A stretch of 64,000 nt of DNA from Zhengitettix transpicula (taxonomy: Eukaryota > Arthropoda > Insecta > Orthoptera > Tetrigidae): contig CM073593.1 in NCBI GenBank assembly GCA_037074705.1, positions 61,049,501 through 61,113,500 of the forward strand, given 5' to 3'. Of the stretch, positions 25,301 to 40,421 are shown piece by piece; position 1 is the stretch's first letter, and each line of letters starts with the position of its first letter. The notes under the pieces were generated by a model. That model did no database searches. It was not told where the DNA came from and saw only the letters and a program-made list of their open reading frames with translations. The position numbers and the translations under genes are program-made.

Positions 25301-28300
25301 TGTAATTCTGAGACGGCTTAGTGAGAGGCTCCTCGAAGAAGCTCGAGTGGTCCCACAAATTTTATACTAAATTAATTTTCGTCTTTTCTCCATATCCCAT
25401 TAAAAGTCATCAGAGAACTAAAATTTATCATTTTTACTATTTCATTAACATCAGCTACATTTTTTTTAATTCATACAGCATATCTCAAATTGTATAACAA
25501 GTATTTCTAAACATTATATGACTATACATAAATTATTTTGTTTGTCTCGGACTACGTGTAGATTTTTAACATATTTTAGAATTGGAATTAAATAGTATCA
25601 GAGTCGTGCTTGTTTCCTGAAATTACTTGCCCTCTTTCGTATATTAAGATCATTCCGAAAAGAGGCCTTTAAAGTCACTTATATCAACTTGTGACTGAAT
25701 AAATTTAGTTTGGCCTAAAAGTTGCATCACCGGAAAATATATTGGAATATTCGAACACAGTTGAAACCTACTTTCTGCTCCGTCAGAGTGCACTACTACA
25801 GTGCCCAAATGTATTTATTTTCTAAGAAGAACGAGGAGGAGAAATCATATATTGCATTCAGACCGAGATTCAATAAAAGATCGAAAGATCAGACACAGAA
25901 GCGCTGGATAAGCAATTCCCATTCAGAGTGAAAGTGGATTTGTTGGTGAGAGCTTCACCCTTCAGGAAATAGAACATCAGTTGTCTCCTAGAAAGAGGTT
26001 TCAATAACGAAGAAAATCAATTATTTTACAGTCAAAACTCTGCCAATTTGCCGCTGACCACATTCTAGAACCTTATATTAAACAGGTCTAGATGATTTAG
26101 AATTATATTAATAGTAAATCTCATTCAAGTGGACATTTATTATTTATTTTATATAAGTCTAAAAAATAAAGGTGTACTTCAAATCGGTATAAAAAAAAAT
26201 TTACTTACACCTGAAAATTGTGTTATATTATGTCTATAGACAACATCTACATTTCATAATATGTAATAACTCATTATTATTATTTAATAATATTTATGGT
26301 ATGAGTCATTATATATATATATATTTTTTAGGTCAACAGGCTACATGAGGGTAATCCACTTTGGGCAACTCCCCTTTAATAGCATAGTAAGGGATTTGAA
26401 AGGGGGGATGCGGAAGGGTAGAGGAAGGTAGCCAAGGGTTACTAGGGCCCCCGGGCTATATTTTAAGGACCCTACCCGGCATTCGCCTAAAAGTAATTCA
26501 GGGAAAACCCTAGAAAAACCTGCATCAGGTAGGTCGGGCATTGGGTACTTGTCCCACGCCCTTCCGATAGCGGGAGAAGAGTTTTCTGTGGGGACGCAGC
26601 ATTACGTTCTCCGTACCTCGACCAGTTTAGGAGGCTGTTCCAATGGGAACAGCGAACAACTCTTACCGTATGCCCAAGGTCTGTGACCCCGGAACATAGG
26701 CCTCTCAAAACAGGCCGAGGTGTTCAAAAACGGAGAGGAAAAGGCATACCCTAAAGTTGCCCCTTCGTGATTCTCCTACAAGGTTTTGCCTGCGAGAGAA
26801 TATCCCTCGCATGCACTGCCTGCGAGAGAATAGCCCTCGCTGACAACTTATCTTAATTATATATTTTACTGGCGGTTATTTTAATATCAATCTAATCCTC
26901 AATCAAATAGGAGTTATTATACAAAATGTAGTTAATTTCTTAATTAAATTTTTTATATATCCTTTTAAATGTTCATACATACGTCCGACAACCCTATTTT
27001 GAAGAATAAAAACTTTTTCCTTCCTTGAAAAATTAAGGGAGTGAAAGGACACAGAATAAATTAATTTCTTAATAATCAAATCAATCACCATCAATGCTTG
27101 TACACTTTTGATGAGTCAGTTATATGGAAAATTGCTATATACAAGCTAGTGCCTTTAATTATAGCATTAAAGCCAATCATCTTTAAAATACTTAATTTTG
27201 TGAAAATTCTGCGCCTAATTCAGGCTTTAAAAACTGGAAATATTTATTCTGAGTACTTGGATTCTCTCGCAGAAGACTGTAATTATTAAGTGCGCTATAT
27301 GATTGACTTTTTAAAAAAGCGAACCTTGGCTCATTCTTTATTATCATATTTTCTGTCACCCGACTCCACGCTAAATGGGGTTTCAGGGGATTTTAATCTG
27401 CGATTACCAACCAGGTTGTCTCAATCTTTCATTTCTACATCTTCCTTCAGTACAGTCTGTGTCTAGTAAACATTTTTAATTGAACCCATTGTTTTCGTGT
27501 ATATATTGACCCGGATATAACGAGGGAAATCCCGACTATAGCGAGAAAATCCCTCGAGCTCCCAAAACTTAACTGGGACGGCTACGGCTAGACGGAAATA
27601 TGAACAATTCATCATCGTGACTGATAATTGCGGGCAATTCCTGACCGTACCTTTTGAGGTCAAAATGAACGTTTTAGCATTCTTAGTACACACCGAAAAC
27701 ATTATGATGATTGTAATTTCTGAAAGTGAAAGCAAAATTCGATTTATAACGAACCTCGGTTATTACGAGCGAAATTGGACGGTCCCTTCGCGCTGTCTAT
27801 AACTGAGTTTGACTGTATTTTATTAGCCTTATTGAATTATTCCCATCGATTCTATCAACTTGAAAGTAAATTAAATCTAACAGAATCTTATTTGCAGACC
27901 AATGTCTCGAATACATGATGAGTTAATTATAATATCTGCATTTCATAGAACATAATTGGCACCCTTATCGTGTTTTATGTGATGTAATCGTGGTAATCAC
28001 AACAAATAAGCAATTTTGTCCCCATTGCAATTCGAATTTAATAACTTGTCACTTTAATTTTTTAATAAATTTTGAACATCGAATTGTAAATTTATGTAGT
28101 TCTAATTTATTAAATTAACTATTAACCTTGCGTTCGACTATTTTTCACGTTTATAGAGTATTTAGTTTCATATGATTTCAGTTTTGCTTTTAATAGCGTG
28201 TATTGAAGATACAAAAAGTTGAGAAAACCTTATTTGCAATTCATGCCAGTCAGTTCTGAAATGTTGTCCTTTGGCCACTGAGTCAAAGAAATGACCGCTT

Positions 28301-31300
28301 GAAAAACAAGTTGGAGCAGCTTCATTCAGTAGAAAACTAAATTATTTGCCTTGTGTACCATCAGAAGGAGAAATGTTTCGTCAGTAAACATACGAAATAC
28401 ATACTACACAAAAAATAATAAATATTTCTATTATATAACTTTTTAAATTAATGTCATAAATTTGACGAAAATGGTAAGAATTAAATTAAATTAGCATTAT
28501 CTCTTCACCTTCTTAAATAATTCTCCTTCTGATAATTTGTGATTCCTGGTTAATGTGTTTTATTTTAATAGATAGATGGGCATTGAATTATTAAATCAGT
28601 TTTGTTTATTGCAAACGTAGTACTCCACTCCAAATCGATGCATATGTTTATAAATCTTCTCATGAGCAAGAGACAGTATATGCAGTCTGTGTGGGTTCCT
28701 GCCATGAGTTTTTTATTCACGAAATGTGAAAACTGACAGTAGAACTAAAAGGGACAAAGTGGGCTTTGTGAATATTTTTGTATTTCTTAAAAGCTTTCAA
28801 GTTAACTTTAGTGCTCTACCTCGTTTTACCCCGGGTAAAAGCTTCAAACTTTTACCACGAAATGGGGAAATTACCTTGATATTATTCATATTTATTAATG
28901 CAAAGTAAACTACAATAAAATGATCTGCTTCAGAAATATTCATATGTTATTAATTCAAAGTAAACCACAATAACATGTTCAGCTTCAGAAGTCAATTCAC
29001 GTATTAGGCTGCTGTGGACATTGATTGACAATAATTTTGACGAAACATTGATACGCCTACATCTGAAACACTAAAATCGATTAATAAAGAAGAGCCACAA
29101 GCCATCATACTGCGGAATTAAGACATCTCAGATCAACAAGGGAAATATTTTGGAACTGGACAACGAATTTTCGAAGCCTCTTGCCGCCGCCTCCTCCACC
29201 AGGACAGAGTACTGTAATTCGCACTGAGCGGTCAACCGGTATGAAGTTCAGTACTCTTGAAGAAATAGCCATGGGTCTTCGAAATTTTGAAATAACTCTT
29301 CCTACTCGACATTTTCAGCTTCAATTTCAAGTATTTTCATTGTTTGTGAATTGAACAATAAACCTAAGGTGTAGAAAATGTTGGAACAAACATTTTGAAT
29401 CTTGTTTGTCTCCTGGAATACAGAAACGTTTTACAGCTACATCATGAGAAACTGAACATTCCTATCATCATTAGCTAATTTGATTCATCCCAATCCCAGG
29501 TAGCTAGTTGTCACAACTTTAACTGTGAGTGACGGAACCCACAATTTGGATGAAGAAGCTATCGTGAATAAGAAGAAAAGAGAGAAATAATTTTTTTTTT
29601 AGGAAATAAACATTTGGTAGGTCATTTCTAAAGAATTTTTTTTTAAAATTGTACTCATAAATAGAAGGACAGGGGCAACATTGCTGAGCAGGTTCTTTGC
29701 TGATAAACCATTTAATAAATGATTACATAAATTAATAAATTTTTCAAAAGTGTAAATTTTGTTTGTGTCGAAAATTATTTTGTTTTGCCTTATATACCCA
29801 AGTAGGAAAATTTTAAGATTATACGTTGGTGACTGAATGAATATTAGATTAGGCAAAAGGTGTCGTTTATTTAAAATAGTATTTGCATTATTTTAACTTT
29901 TCAGGACTCAAAATGATAAATACTTTACTGTGTATTCTATTATTGAGAGTTAATGTTAATAAGAGAAATTTGTGCATTTTATTATTTAGGGATTATAGTG
30001 CTCAACATGTCAGCTATTGATTATGATGATGTAAATGAGGGAACAAATGCAAAAATTTTGTACTCTATTGAAAAAAATGTTATTGAAGAGGAATCTGGTA
30101 CATCTATATTTGAGATAGACAAGGATACAGGGGAGATAAAAACAGCAATATGTTGTTTAGATCGAGAAAGGACACCCGACTATTCAATACAGGTTGTGGC
30201 AACAGATGGTGGAGGACTCAAAGGTATTAATTATTATTATCAATATATAATTAATTTGTCTCATTGAATACTTGGTTGTAACATATATTCAAAATATTAA
30301 TATGGTATAATTGATATTTTCTTTTAAAACAGGAACAGGTACTGCATCTATTTTTGTAATTGATATTAATGACATGCCTCCAGAGTTTAGCAAAGATGAG
30401 TGGTTGACAGAAATAGATGAAACAGATGGAGAGAATCTACCTGATAAACCTATACTTACAGTTACTGTTCATGATCAAGATGAATTAAATGATTTCCAGT
30501 ACAAGGTAATTTTTAAAATGGAACACTTAGTCATTGCATAATAATGCTTCCTTAGAAATAAATCTAACAACACAGCAGTGAATTCTCTTTCAGATAGTGG
30601 ACAACAGTGGTTATGGAGCTGATAAATTTACTCTAACAAAAAACAATGATGGGACAGGATCATTGAGGGTAATGAAGCCTCTAGATTTTGAGGACCCTCA
30701 CAGTAATGTCTTCAGATTTAGGATACAAGTTACTGATAAGGTATGCTCTCATGTTAATCCGATATAATTTTCCAATTAAATGCTATTGAAGATGTTTTTA
30801 TGGATTGCACATAATGCTGGACACCAATCTCATTTGATAATGGAATGAAAGCGAACAAAAAGTTTTATTCATTGTTATCAACACAAGTGTATTTTTTAAT
30901 GTACTTGTGAGAATAAACAAATAATATAATATTTTAGCATTTTAAATAATTATTATTGAAAAACAATCTCTAATTGATTATAATATAACTCAGTTACTTT
31001 GTTTCAGAATGAAAACAAAGAAAATGCCAAATTTCATACGGCATATTCTTGGGTTACTGTTAAACTTAGAGACATTAATGATAATAAGCCTCAGTTTACT
31101 AAAAGCAATAAGCATGTCTTCATAAATGAAAATGCTGCTGTTGGGAAATCTGTAGAAAGGTTTCAAGCAAAAGATCCTGATCGAGGAGGAAAAAGTGCTG
31201 TCAGATTCTTTATTGAACGAAATTCTGATCCTGAAAGACAGTTTTCTATAAGTAAAGATGGTATTATTTATGTCCAAAGATCCCTTGATAGGGAAAAACT

Positions 31301-34300
31301 GGCCTCACATGAGGTAACTACTATTTAAATTTATGTACATATATGTATAACATTCTAAAATAGTTTTACTTTTATTTACATTCTTTCACTAATTAGATTC
31401 ATATTCTGGCTGTTGATGATGGTTTACCTCCAAAAACATCTACTGCAACACTCATGGTTACAGTAGAAGATATTAATGACAATGAACCAACATTATTAAA
31501 ACATTATCATCCTATTGTACCTGAAAATTCACCTGCAAGACAAATAATAGAAATTTTTGCTAAAGATGAAGATGATTATTCAAAAAATAATGGACCACCA
31601 TTTAATTTTATGTTAGATCCAAGATCTGAAACTGATATAAAAACCTCTTTTAAGATCCAAAATGATCCAAGTAAGTTATATTAATGTATTTAATTTCCAG
31701 GATGGTAACTTATAACACTTTTAATTTAATGATCTTTTATGCACAGATGGAGATAAAGGGAGAGGATCAGCATTTCTGTATTCGTTGAAAACATTTGACA
31801 GAGAACATTCCAAAAAGTACTTAATCCCAGTTGTCATCACAGATTCAGGAAATCCACCCTTGTCAAGAACAAGCACTGTAACTGTCATAATTGGGGATAT
31901 AAATGATAATAAAATGCAACCCAGCAGCAAACATATAGTTGTTTATAACTATGTGGTAATTATTAAATTATATATTTGGACATTATTAAAAGATTGCTTT
32001 GGTAAATTTAATACCAAAAGAAGGTTATCAAACTAATATTTTGGCTATTGCTAATACTTTATGTCATATACATATGAATGAAAATGTGCTGCATACTATA
32101 CTTACACTTAATTAATAATGGGGAGCTTAAATTTTCTCACTGCCATACAGAACAAAACAGAAGTATGGTTATCAATTATTTAATATTACATAATTTATTA
32201 GACTTTATTTTTTCTAAATAATTTATTGTATTAATAACAACAATTTAACCTTTTTTAATATTATGAAGTGATTAACTAATAGAATATTTGAAAATTAGTT
32301 TTAAAATATTGTTAATTGTGAGAAGGTATAACAAATTCAAAGATAAAAATATTGTTCTTCTTAATTTTAAAATACAGCATAATATACAAAGCTGGCAAAT
32401 CTAATATTTTTTTAATTATAATTTATTTTTGTTGCAATTTATGGTGAAAATTTCCTGTAGTTTTGTTATTTGCTCAATTGTTCATGGATGTACAAATATG
32501 TATATTTCTTAGTGGTTCTCAAACTAGAGATTTATGTTTATTGAATATTTTTTAAATTAAATTAATTATCTAATTAAATTAATTATCTACCCAATGTTAA
32601 GCACAGGTTGTTGTAAATCTTGTATTCCTTGACACATACTACTGTATAACTTATTTACTTATGTACATCTGCTACAAGACAATATTAAACTTGACATCAA
32701 TTCAAATTCAGATAGCAATAGATAAAGAACCTTCTCTTAATTTATTTACATGTTTCCAAATATATAAATATTTTGAAATATACTTTTTTCCTCAAGGGTC
32801 AATCTGAAGAAACAGACATAGGCAGAATATATGTTCATGATCTGGATGATTGGGACTTACATGACAAGAAATTTATTTGGGCAAATGCAGAACATCAAAA
32901 ATTTAAATTGGATGAAAGTACTGGTCTTCTCACAATGCAGCGTGGTACAAAGAAAGGAATGTGAGTACAATATAATCTGACATACCTGCAGCTTTAATTT
33001 TATATTAACACATGATTGGTTCAAAATTACAATTTCAGATACAATTTACAATTTAAAGTTCATGATCACAGACACATGCAACATGATATTGAAGCTAATG
33101 TAACAGTTAATGTGAAAGAAATTCCTTTATATGCTGTTATGAGTCCTGGCTCATTAAGAATATCTGGTATATCACATGAGGATTTTGTTAGACAATGGAA
33201 CTATTCAGTAAGTCAACTTAACTCTTTACATATTGAAAAATCTGCATGTCAATAAAATAATAACATTTATGCTTTCTTTAGACCCAGTCAGCTCAAAAAA
33301 GCAAAACGGAGTTGTTCCAATTAAAAATTTCAGAAATTCTGAATGTTGATAGCAAAAATGTGGATATTTTTGGAGTAAAAATGTATGAACAGTATCCACC
33401 AATGATTAACATCTACTTCACTGCTCATGAAAAGCATTACTACAAATCAGAAAGATTGAATGGGATCCTTCTTATGCACAGGAATGTTGTAAGTAATTGA
33501 TAACCAGAGCAATAGAATTACTAAATCTAATAATTCCAAAATTGATTTATTTTATTTAGGTTTATTCATTAATGGAAATACAATTTTGAATTATCAATCC
33601 TTGTACTATAATACACTACAGAGGTTTTATAATAAATATGCACCAAATTATATTTTAGAATTCATGTATTTCACATTACACATAATATATTAAAAATTTT
33701 GAATTCTTTAAATATGTTTCCCTATTAATAACTAAAATTTAATAATACAATTAACAGGAGAGTTGTAAATGCACATTAATTTTCTAATTCAACTTCGAGT
33801 TTATTTAAAACTAATAATGCCAAATATTTAATTTTAATCTCTATTTATATTATTTTTTCAGATTGAGAAAGATCTTGGGATTAATATCACTATGATAGGA
33901 ATAAATGAATGTCTTCTTGAAAAAGTAGCTTGTAAACGAAGTTGTACCAACATTTTGGAAGTTAATAACCTTCACTATCTAGTTGATGCTAATAAAACAT
34001 CACTAGTTGGAATAAACATTAATAATACTGTACAATGTATGTGCGAAACTCAGAATTTTGAGAAGAAGAAGAGATGTAGTGATTATAAATGTTTTAATGG
34101 TGGCCAGTGTATTCAAAAAGGAGATGATGTCAGGTTTGCTATTGCCTTTAAACTTATTTTAAATTTTGCTGAAACTTCCTGTAACCAAAGATTAATAAAC
34201 CATGCCATGTGCTGAGAGAATTATAGTTATTCCCATGTTCTGTTGCCTTCAATATATGTTATCTCCATTCTCTTGAGTGGATGGATTAACTATACTGAAC

Positions 34301-37300
34301 TGAACATAGAACTTTCTTGTAAATACAAGCTACATCTTGACTTTTCGTGTCACTGTACAGAACCAAAACTTCATATATATCCCATTTTTCACATTTCATT
34401 CTGACCTGACTATCAACAATGAAAGTTGACAGGTAACTATCTAATTATCCGCTATACAAATTACAATACAGATGCTGCTGTAGATTTCCAGTGACCATAT
34501 AAAAATTTCTCAACCCAAGAATTTCACTACCTCTGAAACATGATAAACTCCTTTGGTTTTCATTAGGTTGCTATTCACAAAAATAAGAAATATTTCAAGA
34601 ACCTTCCATTATACACATTACCTGGAACTTTAAATATAATCTGTCTAATAGATAATATTTAGATAGTATTTTCATAACTTTTTTTATAATTAAAAGTAAT
34701 ATAATAGAGTTTTGTAGGTTAGAATTCATTTTGTGTTTTGTTTCAGTTGCTTATGTCCAACTAACGTCAAAGGAAGGAGATGTCAACAGACCACAATAAG
34801 TTTCCAAGGAAATGGTTGGGCTTGGTTTTCACCATTGAATAGTTGTGATACTAATCATTTAAGTTTAGAATTTCTGACAAATAAAGAAAATGGCATATTG
34901 TTATATAATGGCCCAATAACTGCTCCAAAACAGAATGAAATAATATTATCGGGTATGAGTAATTTTTGGAATCAATGTGTTTAGCTTCTAACTTTTTGGT
35001 TTACATTAATATTTAATGTTTCAGATTTCATTTCTTTGGAGTTGTATAATGGTAAACCTCGCCTTCTGCTTGATTTAGGATCAGGAACTTTAGAGTTAAT
35101 AGTTCCATCCAAAAATAATTTAACTGATGGAGAATGGCACCGTATAGATGTATTTTGGACTACTGAGGTAAATACCTCTCATTGTTTTGTTCTATTTCAA
35201 TCTATATAATCTGCTTAGTTCTATTTTAAATTTTGATAATAATAAAAATTTCTTGAAAGCCTTTCTTTTCATTGAATAGAATGTTCGTCTTGTAGTGGAC
35301 TTCTGTAAGTCAGCTAATGTGATTGAAGGAGAAGAAGGGGCAAAACATGAATTTAATGACTCAAACTGTCAGATACAAGGGAAAGTTCTACCATTTAATG
35401 AATACTTAAATATTCATACTCCCCTTCAACTTGGAGGTATACATTCAATTCCATTCCAGCCTAGTTTATACCATTGGCAAGCAGCTCCTTCAGCAAAAGG
35501 ATTTCATGGATGCATCAGAAATTTGTTTTTTAATGGAAAAGTATGTTGAATTATTATTAGTTCAAAATATTCATTAATATGTAAAGTACCTATAAAATAT
35601 CTTCTAATTATTTTGTTATGAAGAAATTATAATCTATTTCAAGCAAATAACTATGAAAAATCAAGGCATTCCATTTTATAAATTCATTAAAGATCCATAA
35701 ATCTGCTATAGCTATGTATATAATTTTTTTATAAATCATATTTACACAGGTTTTTGATTTGGCTGATCCTGGACTTTCAAAAAATTCAGCAGCAGGCTGC
35801 CCTCAGGTGGAATATCTATGTTCAAAACTTGAATGTGGTCAAGGAACTTGTATTGCAAGCTATTCTGGTGCTTACTGCAAATGTGATGTTGGTTGGACAG
35901 GACCAAATTGCTTTATTCCAACCATTCCCTCTACATTTATGTCCCATAGCTATGTGAAGTTTGCTCTTTCTTTTGAACCAGATCACTTTGTGACACAATT
36001 GCAATTAAGATTCAGAACCAGGGAGCAGAGTGGTGAACTTTTTCGGATAACAGATCAGCACAACCGAGAATACGCCATACTGGAGGTACTTAGTTTAATT
36101 TACTCTGTTCTTACAAATATTCAAATTTTGAATAAATTGTACCTTTTTCTGTGTCAGAATTATTAAAGTTAATAATGCAACTAGGAATTTAATTATAAGT
36201 TTTGTCAAGCAAGTACATAAGGATTTTAAAAAATTAACTTCTGACACAATAAACTATTACATAAATATTGTTTATATTGGGTTGAGATAATAAATTCTCG
36301 CTAAATAAGTAAAGGCAGAAATATCCCAGAAAAATAATATATATCTAAAGATTCTATTATTAATAATTAATTGAATATTGTATGAAATTATACCTCTCTG
36401 CCAGATGGTAGGTTGACTACTTCTTATATAAATATATACAGCCCGGGGGCCCTAGTTAACCCTTGGCTACCTTCCTCTACCCTTCCGCATCCCCCCTTTC
36501 AAATCCCTTCCTATGCTATTAAAGGGGAGTTGCCCAAAGTGGATTACCCTCAAGTAGCCTGTTGCCCTAAAAAAAAAAAAAAGGATTAAAAAAATACTGG
36601 CAAAATATTGACTTTACAAATTTAATTGTTACAGATTTCAAACAGTAACCTATGTTTTCGATTCAATCTCAACAGTTACAGAGTTGATGAGAAACAAATA
36701 TGTCTAAATTATGTAACTGTAAATGATGGTATATGGCACACAACAAAGGTAAGCACTGATTAAAAATTTAAGGGATCTGAAAGTATTCAATATGAGAAAT
36801 ATCTGTATCTCATTAATGATTTAAATTATTTTAATAACATGTGTTTATTATATGAAGAAAATGATCAGTAATTTGTACTAGCTAACTTTTAAGCTGTCAC
36901 TTAGGTTTTCAATATTTTACAACTTACAAATGGTAGCAATTTTGGCACCATATTATATTTGTCATTGATAATTTCCTAAATTATTTGGTAATTTTTCAGA
37001 TGTGATATAATTTCATATAAAATTATGTAACCCTTAGCTTTGATTGCTGTTTTTATTTATTCTTATGATAGTGAAAATTTGAAAGTAAAAGAATGTGGCT
37101 TTGTATTCAAACTTTGTTTCGACTTTTCCCTCAATGATTTAACAAAATTAGGAATAACTCATATAAGTAATAAGATGGTGATTTAAGGTCCCTTAAAACA
37201 TTTCTAATATTAGATTTCCAGATATGGTTCTGCAGCAATAATGGAACTTGATGATGGAGAAGCACACAAGTACAATGAGTCTTTTGAATTTAAAGGACAT

Positions 37301-40300
37301 CAGTGGCTTACAGTAGATAAACAAGAAGGCGTCTATGCTGGTGGGAAAGCTGAATATACTGGTCTGAAGACATTTGAAGTATATTCTGATTATCAGAAAG
37401 GTATGGTTACCTAAATACGATGATTAAATCTGAACCCATCACATAATATCATGTAAGTTCAATATATTAAAGAGAATCTGAAGAGATACCAAGAATGCTA
37501 CAGGACATTATAACTGATATAAAAGAAAGTAAACTAATTTCCGTGTTAAGATCACTACAATTTGACAATTATATTAGATAAAATTTGATTCATCTTAAGA
37601 ATATTCATACAATTCTTAGAATTTCATTTATTATTTTTTCCATTTTCCCTAAGCACTTAATCTATTTTATAACTGTTTTCCCATAATGTTATGAACAACT
37701 GATTAAATGTATTTTCACATAATTAAATGATATTCATTGAACCCAATGATGAGTATTAGTTATTAAACACTAAGACATAAATCATTTTGTGATTGATGTA
37801 TGTAGCACTTAGCTTATGGGTGCTAGTCATCAGATTTGGCACTCATCTTTGCATATGTCTAAGATGATATGACAAAAAACATATATTTCTGTTTAGTGAT
37901 ATGGTCCTAACTTAGAATAACATTGATGTTGAACTCTCCAACTGTTGTCACATATGAAAAGCACAAAAAAAGCAAGCAAAGCAAAAATTAATTAAAATTT
38001 TGGTCTCTCACAAGGAAGTATAATTATGGAGCATTGGAAGTGATTATTTTAAAAGCATGGTATCATTTTATCTAGAGTTAGATCACATGAAAGGATGTAG
38101 CAAGAGCTGACGTAAGTTAGTATCAGTTAGTAGATGGAGAGATGGAGTTAAAGGGAGAAATAGGTTTAGTGTGGTGGGAATCACAACCTTCTGTGGGGGT
38201 TATTCTCTCGCAGGCAGTACCTTGTAGGAGAGATGGAAGGGGCTCCCTTTGGGGAAGCCTTTTCCTCTCTCCATTTTTGAACTAAGGTTTCCACAAGCTG
38301 AGGCACCTCAGCCTGTTTTGAGAGGTGTATATTCTGGGGTCACTGATATTGGGCATTTGGTAAGAGTTGTTTTTTGTTCCCATTGGAACAGTCGGCCAGC
38401 TGCATCCTAAATTGGTCGAGGCACATCGAAGGGAATGCTGTGTCCCCACATCAAACTCCTCTGCCACTATTGGAAGAGCGTGGGACAAGTACCCAATGCC
38501 CGACCTACCTGATGCAGGTTTTCTAGGGTTTGTCCAGCATTACTTTTAGGCGATTGCCAGGTAGGATCCTTAAACTATAGCCCGGGGGCCCTTCCTTTAC
38601 CCTTCCACATCCCCCCTTTCAAATCTCTTCCTAAACTATTAAAGGGGAGTTGCCACCATGTGGAATACCCTCATGTAGCCTGTTACCCTAAAAAAAAGTG
38701 TGGTGAAAGATAGGGAGAAAGAGTTTTAGGGAGTTAAGAAGATGAAAGATAGTTTTAAGCAGTGGATAGATGGAAAAAGTTATTTTAGTAGATGTCATTA
38801 TATTTAACAATTAATGACACCTTGCCTTCCAAGAAAAACAGTAGTTACTGATAAACCAATAATTGTTATGTTGTAAAAGTCACATTTCAACACACAACTT
38901 ATATCAAAAGATTCATAACTGTTTTCTTATGAATAATTATGATTTAATGACAACCACCATTCACTGAGAGTGGGAGAGAGAGCTTTTGTAATTAAACCAC
39001 TAAAAAATTAATTCAAGTGTAAATGGTATTTGATAATTATTATTGTTTTGTGTAATTAAATTAAATGTGGTAAATTTATTAGGGTTTAATTTTTAATAAA
39101 TAAATTTGCTATCATAATATAATAAATGATTATGATAATCTTATTTTAATCATGACACATTAATGGCTTTCTTGTTAAGTATTTTATTTTTAATAATAAT
39201 GATGTCGTATGTTTGAAGTATAATTTAAAAATAGGGTTTCCTATAATAATGTGCTAAAAAGCAAAAATTTTGCTTCAGTGTCAGATTATTAAAAATATAA
39301 AATATTGCACATAGTGAACAAAATAAAGTTAATTGATTCTAAGTAGGCTATATGTTTTTAATGTAACCTTTTTGTTTTTAACAAATTATATATATATATA
39401 AGCAACAGTTATATCATAGAAATGACACAAGAAGTGTTGCATCATGTTTTGTTTTATAACCACATTTTCATTTTTAAAGATTTAAAGCCAAATGCGTAAG
39501 TATATATATAAAGTTTGAATGTGAATTAGTTCCTTAATGGATTCTCCTAATATTGTATATATATATTAATTTTTTATTAGTTTGTATTGTGTTCTAAAAT
39601 GTTCTAGTATCAGCTTTTGTTTATTTTAGGATGTATGGATGATATTCGATTGGAAGGTAAAAGTCTACCATTGCCACCAGCAACAAATGGGACTCAGTGG
39701 GGCCAGGCAACAGTTGCTCGAAATATGGAACGAAACTGTCCATCTAATCAATCCTGTACCTATATCATATGCCCAGAGCCATTTAAATGTGTTGACATTT
39801 GGAATCAATATGAATGTGCGTAAGTAGTCTGAATTATAATACTAACTCTTTCAAGATTTAACAAAACTGTACAAATTAATAATTTCATTTTATTTTATTA
39901 AACTGTTCTATTTTATTGCACTCTATTTTTAATTCATTAAAGATATAGTTTAAGAATAGTGATTTGGGTGTTTCAGACAGAATTTAGGTATTCTATGAAT
40001 TGCAAATGTGAAATAGGTACTTCTCCGTATTCTTGAAGTCTTTCCCATATGAAACATGTAATTTAATGAAATATTTACCATTTCAGATTTTGGGTGTTGA
40101 TTATATTAATGGATTAAATGAAAAAATTTTAGTTATAAGTATTTATCTACATAATTTGTTAAAGGATATAAACTATTTGTAAATGTAATGGATATTCAAA
40201 GGATTGGAAACATTTTATGTTCAAAGATAAACGTGTGTTTATAAGCTCTTGGTATTTTGTATAATAGTACTTAAGTAGTGTAATAATGTATTAATCAAAT

Positions 40301-40368
40301 AAATTGTGGTTAATAAGTTTTCAATTTAAATAATTAATCCAAATTATGTTAATATTTAAATAGTGTTT

Positions 40369-40421
<53 letters not shown>

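Larger units (their letters stand above)
13347..29989 (+). other. 16.6-kb intron between cadherin exons 1 and 2
   Basis: No further cadherin exon was found here on either strand. The stretch carries inverted-repeat elements near 13.9, 14.4 and 17.4 kb, related single-arm repeats near 16.3, 22.2, 23.2, 23.6 and 24.8 kb, SINE-like copies at 14.9, 21.2 and 26.3 kb, and a possible MITE at 27.5 kb. Between these I see only AT-rich sequence without recognisable genes. Longer open frames such as 15487-15984 on minus look spurious. Confidence 0.6.
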
